From: an uncultured Clostridium sp.
GTDB taxonomy: Bacteria > Bacillota > Clostridia > TANB77 > CAG-508
Assembly: GCA_958422985.1 (NCBI GenBank)
Contig: CATZPY010000004.1
Span: 1 to 61,820, forward strand
Length of the DNA: 61,820 nt
Direction: 5' to 3'
Under the pieces are notes generated by a model. That model saw only the letters and a list, made by a program, of their open reading frames with translations. It did no database searches and was not told the origin of the DNA. How positions within the stretch are numbered: position 1 is the first letter of the stretch; the number at the start of each line of letters is the position of its first letter. Shown here in pieces: positions 60,053 through 61,820 of the stretch. A program made the position numbers and the translations under genes.

Positions 60053-60185
60053 TTTTTGCCTCCTATAATTTATTTTTTAGTTCATCTTGTGACTGATATA
60101 TTTATATTATATTTGGAAAATATTGTAAAGATATTTTCCCATTTTTTAGGAGGTTTGCATCGCGTATTATAGCAATTTTCGACAT

Positions 60186-60959
60186 TTATTTATAATTTAT
60201 TCTATTAATCTTCTCTATTTGATTTGTTTCATCATTTATCTTAAATATAACACCATTTACCATTGCAGGACTATCTGCTAATTTATATCTTTCTGGAAGT
60301 GACGTTACAAATCTTTTAAATGAAACACCTATATCCATTCCTATTACAGAATCTTTTGGTCCAGTCATACCAATATCTGTTATATATGCTGTTCCTTTTT
60401 CTAGTATTTGTTCATCTGCAGTTTGTACATGTGTATGTGTGCCATATACTATATTATATTTTCCATCCATGTAATGTCCCATAGCAATTTTTTCCGCTGT
60501 AGCTTCTGCATGAAAATCTAATACAAATATATCTACTTGATTTTTTAGTTTATTATATATATCATTTGCACAGATAAATGGATTTTCAGATAACACCCCC
60601 ATTGTTGTTCTACCTATTAAATTTACAACTGCAATTTTTTTATTTTTCTTTTCCAAAACAGTATAGTCATTTCCTGGTAATCCTTTTGTATAATTTGCAG
60701 GTCTAACAATTCTTTTGTCATCTATAAAAGCAAATATATCTTTCTTTCCCCAAGTATGGTTTCCCATCGTTATTACATCTGCTCCTGCATTTAACAAGGA
60801 ATCAAAAATTTTCTTTGTTATTCCCATTCCTCCAGCTGAATTTTCCGCATTTATTATTGTAAAATCTATATTATTTTCTTGTTTTACTTTTGGTAAATCC
60901 TTAACTATCTTTTTTACACCTATTTCTCCAACAATATCTCCTATAGCTAAAATATTCAT
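60186..60959 (-). CDS. ymdB: YmdB-like metallophosphoesterase (TIGR00282 family)
   Basis: A 257-residue dinuclear metal phosphodiesterase that hydrolyses 2',3'-cyclic nucleotides and affects biofilm and sporulation choices in Bacillus. NILAIGDIVGEIG, NAENSAGGMGITKKIF, MGNHTWGKK and DFHAEATAEKIAMG supply the metal ligands; YGTHTHVQTADEQIL and TDIGMTGPKDSVIG follow. It lies just after rny, its usual neighbour, across a gap with a repeat-A copy. Confidence 0.93.
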   Translation of the reverse strand: MNILAIGDIVGEIGVKKIVKDLPKVKQENNIDFTIINAENSAGGMGITKKIFDSLLNAGADVITMGNHTWGKKDIFAFIDDKRIVRPANYTKGLPGNDYTVLEKKNKKIAVVNLIGRTTMGVLSENPFICANDIYNKLKNQVDIFVLDFHAEATAEKIAMGHYMDGKYNIVYGTHTHVQTADEQILEKGTAYITDIGMTGPKDSVIGMDIGVSFKRFVTSLPERYKLADSPAMVNGVIFKINDETNQIEKINRINYK

Positions 60960-61050
60960 ACTCTACCTTCTTTCTTCTTATTCTATATATTCCCTATTTT
61001 AATTCTATTACATTATATAAAAATATTTTACAATAGTCAAAAAACAAAAA

Positions 61051-61140
61051 AGCGTACCTAAGATTTTCTATCAAATGTAAATTTTAAGAAAATCTTAGGT
61101 ACGCCATAATTATCTAGTATAGAGATTTCTCCTACTATAC
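61051..61140. repeat. repeat family A, copy 3 (perfect stem)
   Basis: GCGTACCTAAGATTTTCT and AGAAAATCTTAGGTACGC form a perfect 18-bp stem around TATCAAATGTAAATTTTA... followed by ATAATTATCTAGTATAGAGA and CCTACTATAC. It is between rny's terminator and ymdB. Confidence 0.75.
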
Positions 61141-61166
61141 AAAAAAAGTAGCATTTCTGCTACTTT
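61141..61166 (-). terminator. terminator of rny
   Basis: AAAGTAGC and GCTACTTT pair with a 6-base loop directly after the rny stop, followed on the minus strand by seven T. Confidence 0.85.
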
Positions 61167-61820
61167 TTATTTTGCATAATCTATTAATCTAGTTTCTCTT
61201 ATTAGGTTTACTTTTATTTGTCCTGGATAATCCATTTCTTTTTCAATCTTTTCAGATATATTTCTACCTAATATTACCATTTGACTATCTGAAATTTTAT
61301 CTGGTTTAACAATAATTCTTATCTCCCTACCAGCTTGGATTGCATAAGATTTATCTACACCTTCAAATGAATCTGCAATAGATTCTAATTCTTGTAGTCT
61401 TTTTATGTATGCTTCTAAAGTTTCACGTCTTGCACCAGGTCTTGATGCAGATATAGCATCTGCTGCTTGTACTAAAACAGCTTCTATTGTTTGTGGCTCA
61501 ACATCTCCATGGTGTGCTTCAACAGCATTTATTACTGCAGCATTTTCTTTGTATTTCTTTAAGACTTCTACACCTATTTCAACGTGAGTTCCCTCCATAT
61601 CATGGTCTAAAGCTTTTCCAATGTCATGCAATAAACCAGCTCTTCTTGCAAGTCTTGGATCTAAACCTAATTCTTCAGCCATAATTCGTGCTAAGTTTGA
61701 AACTTCTATAGAGTGATTTAAAACATTTTGACCATAACTTGTTCTATATTTTAGTTTTCCTATTAATTTAATTAAGTCTGGGTGTAATCCCATTACTCCT
61801 GTTTCTAAAGTTGCTCTTTC
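61167..61820 (-). CDS. rny: ribonuclease Y, partial (5' end beyond the window)
   Basis: Membrane-anchored endoribonuclease that starts mRNA decay in Firmicutes. The visible 217 codons hold the HD domain: LHDIGKALDHDMEGTHVEIG (H-D pair) and VNAVEAHHGDVEPQTIEA, then IKVNLIRETRLIDYAK, the conserved C-terminus. The N-terminal membrane helix, coiled coil and KH domain lie beyond the right edge; the frame is still open at 61820 (ERATLETG before MGLHP). A YlbF-family partner gene lies at 35799. Confidence 0.95.
   Translation of the reverse strand, partial: ERATLETGVMGLHPDLIKLIGKLKYRTSYGQNVLNHSIEVSNLARIMAEELGLDPRLARRAGLLHDIGKALDHDMEGTHVEIGVEVLKKYKENAAVINAVEAHHGDVEPQTIEAVLVQAADAISASRPGARRETLEAYIKRLQELESIADSFEGVDKSYAIQAGREIRIIVKPDKISDSQMVILGRNISEKIEKEMDYPGQIKVNLIRETRLIDYAK

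Noticed and set aside
1..61820. CRISPR array, rRNA or tRNA genes
   Set aside because: No regularly spaced repeats, and no intergenic stretch has a tRNA cloverleaf or rRNA-like sequence.

Overview
The window reads as chromosome from an AT-rich, endospore-forming member of the Bacillota, most likely an uncultured gut-type Clostridia. The evidence is sporulation genes (spoVT, spoIIP, spoVS, gerW/ytfJ family, dacF-like), Firmicutes-type synteny (recJ-rel-hisS; recA-recX-scpA; rny-ymdB-spoVS; miaB next to mutS) and strong A/T codon bias. UGA is used as stop in several genes, so this looks like code 11. Almost all genes are on the minus strand; only the thioesterase, spoVT, asnB and the vanW-dacF pair are on plus. 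I saw no rRNA, tRNA, CRISPR array, IS element or prophage.

Layout. 1-7.7 kb is a surface-polysaccharide cluster (five glycosyltransferases, a Wzy/ligase-like polymerase and a split Alg13/Alg14-type transferase). 7.8-16.2 kb holds an acyl-CoA synthetase divergent from an acyl-ACP thioesterase, a polysaccharide deacetylase, a P-type ATPase behind a yybP-ykoY (Mn2+) riboswitch, and two tandem sortases. 16.3-30.4 kb has a HIT protein, a short AlaRS, spoVT, comF, recD2, mreB, an unknown three-gene operon, pyk, spoIIP and hisS. 30.4-37.4 kb carries an MBL hydrolase, rel, recJ, a putative metalloprotease, a YlbF protein and a glycosyltransferase. 37.7-45.7 kb has asnB and an island of genes with atypical codon use (double-AbrB regulator, dxr, degenerate P-loop protein). 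45.7-61.8 kb has mutS, an HTH protein, miaB, rpmE, the vanW-dacF pair, the recA operon (LexA box), an ABC substrate-binding protein, spoVS, ymdB and rny.

Main observation. Four conserved genes (a family-2 glycosyltransferase, spoVT, asnB, a vanW-domain lipoprotein) are each split by exactly one extra base. In all four the base is a C placed directly before a glycine GGA or GGT codon, so the zero-frame codon at the break is CGG. By my manual scan CGG occurs about 65 times inside genes in the other two phases but only 8 times in the coding phase. Four of those eight are the only clear frame breaks in the window, one is three codons before the stop of a small unknown ORF, and three lie in two genes of atypical composition (dxr twice, and the degenerate P-loop gene). 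This suggests that CGG is a poorly read or unread codon and that +1 recoding (skipping C, or reading CGGN as Gly) rescues these genes. Sequencing error and gene decay are the alternatives.

Other signals are two families of dispersed palindromic repeats, perfect sigma-A promoters at several genes, possible forespore-type promoters in front of three of the frame-split genes, a duplicated gene tail near 7.75 kb, and a hairpin enclosing a ribosome-binding site near 55.6 kb.
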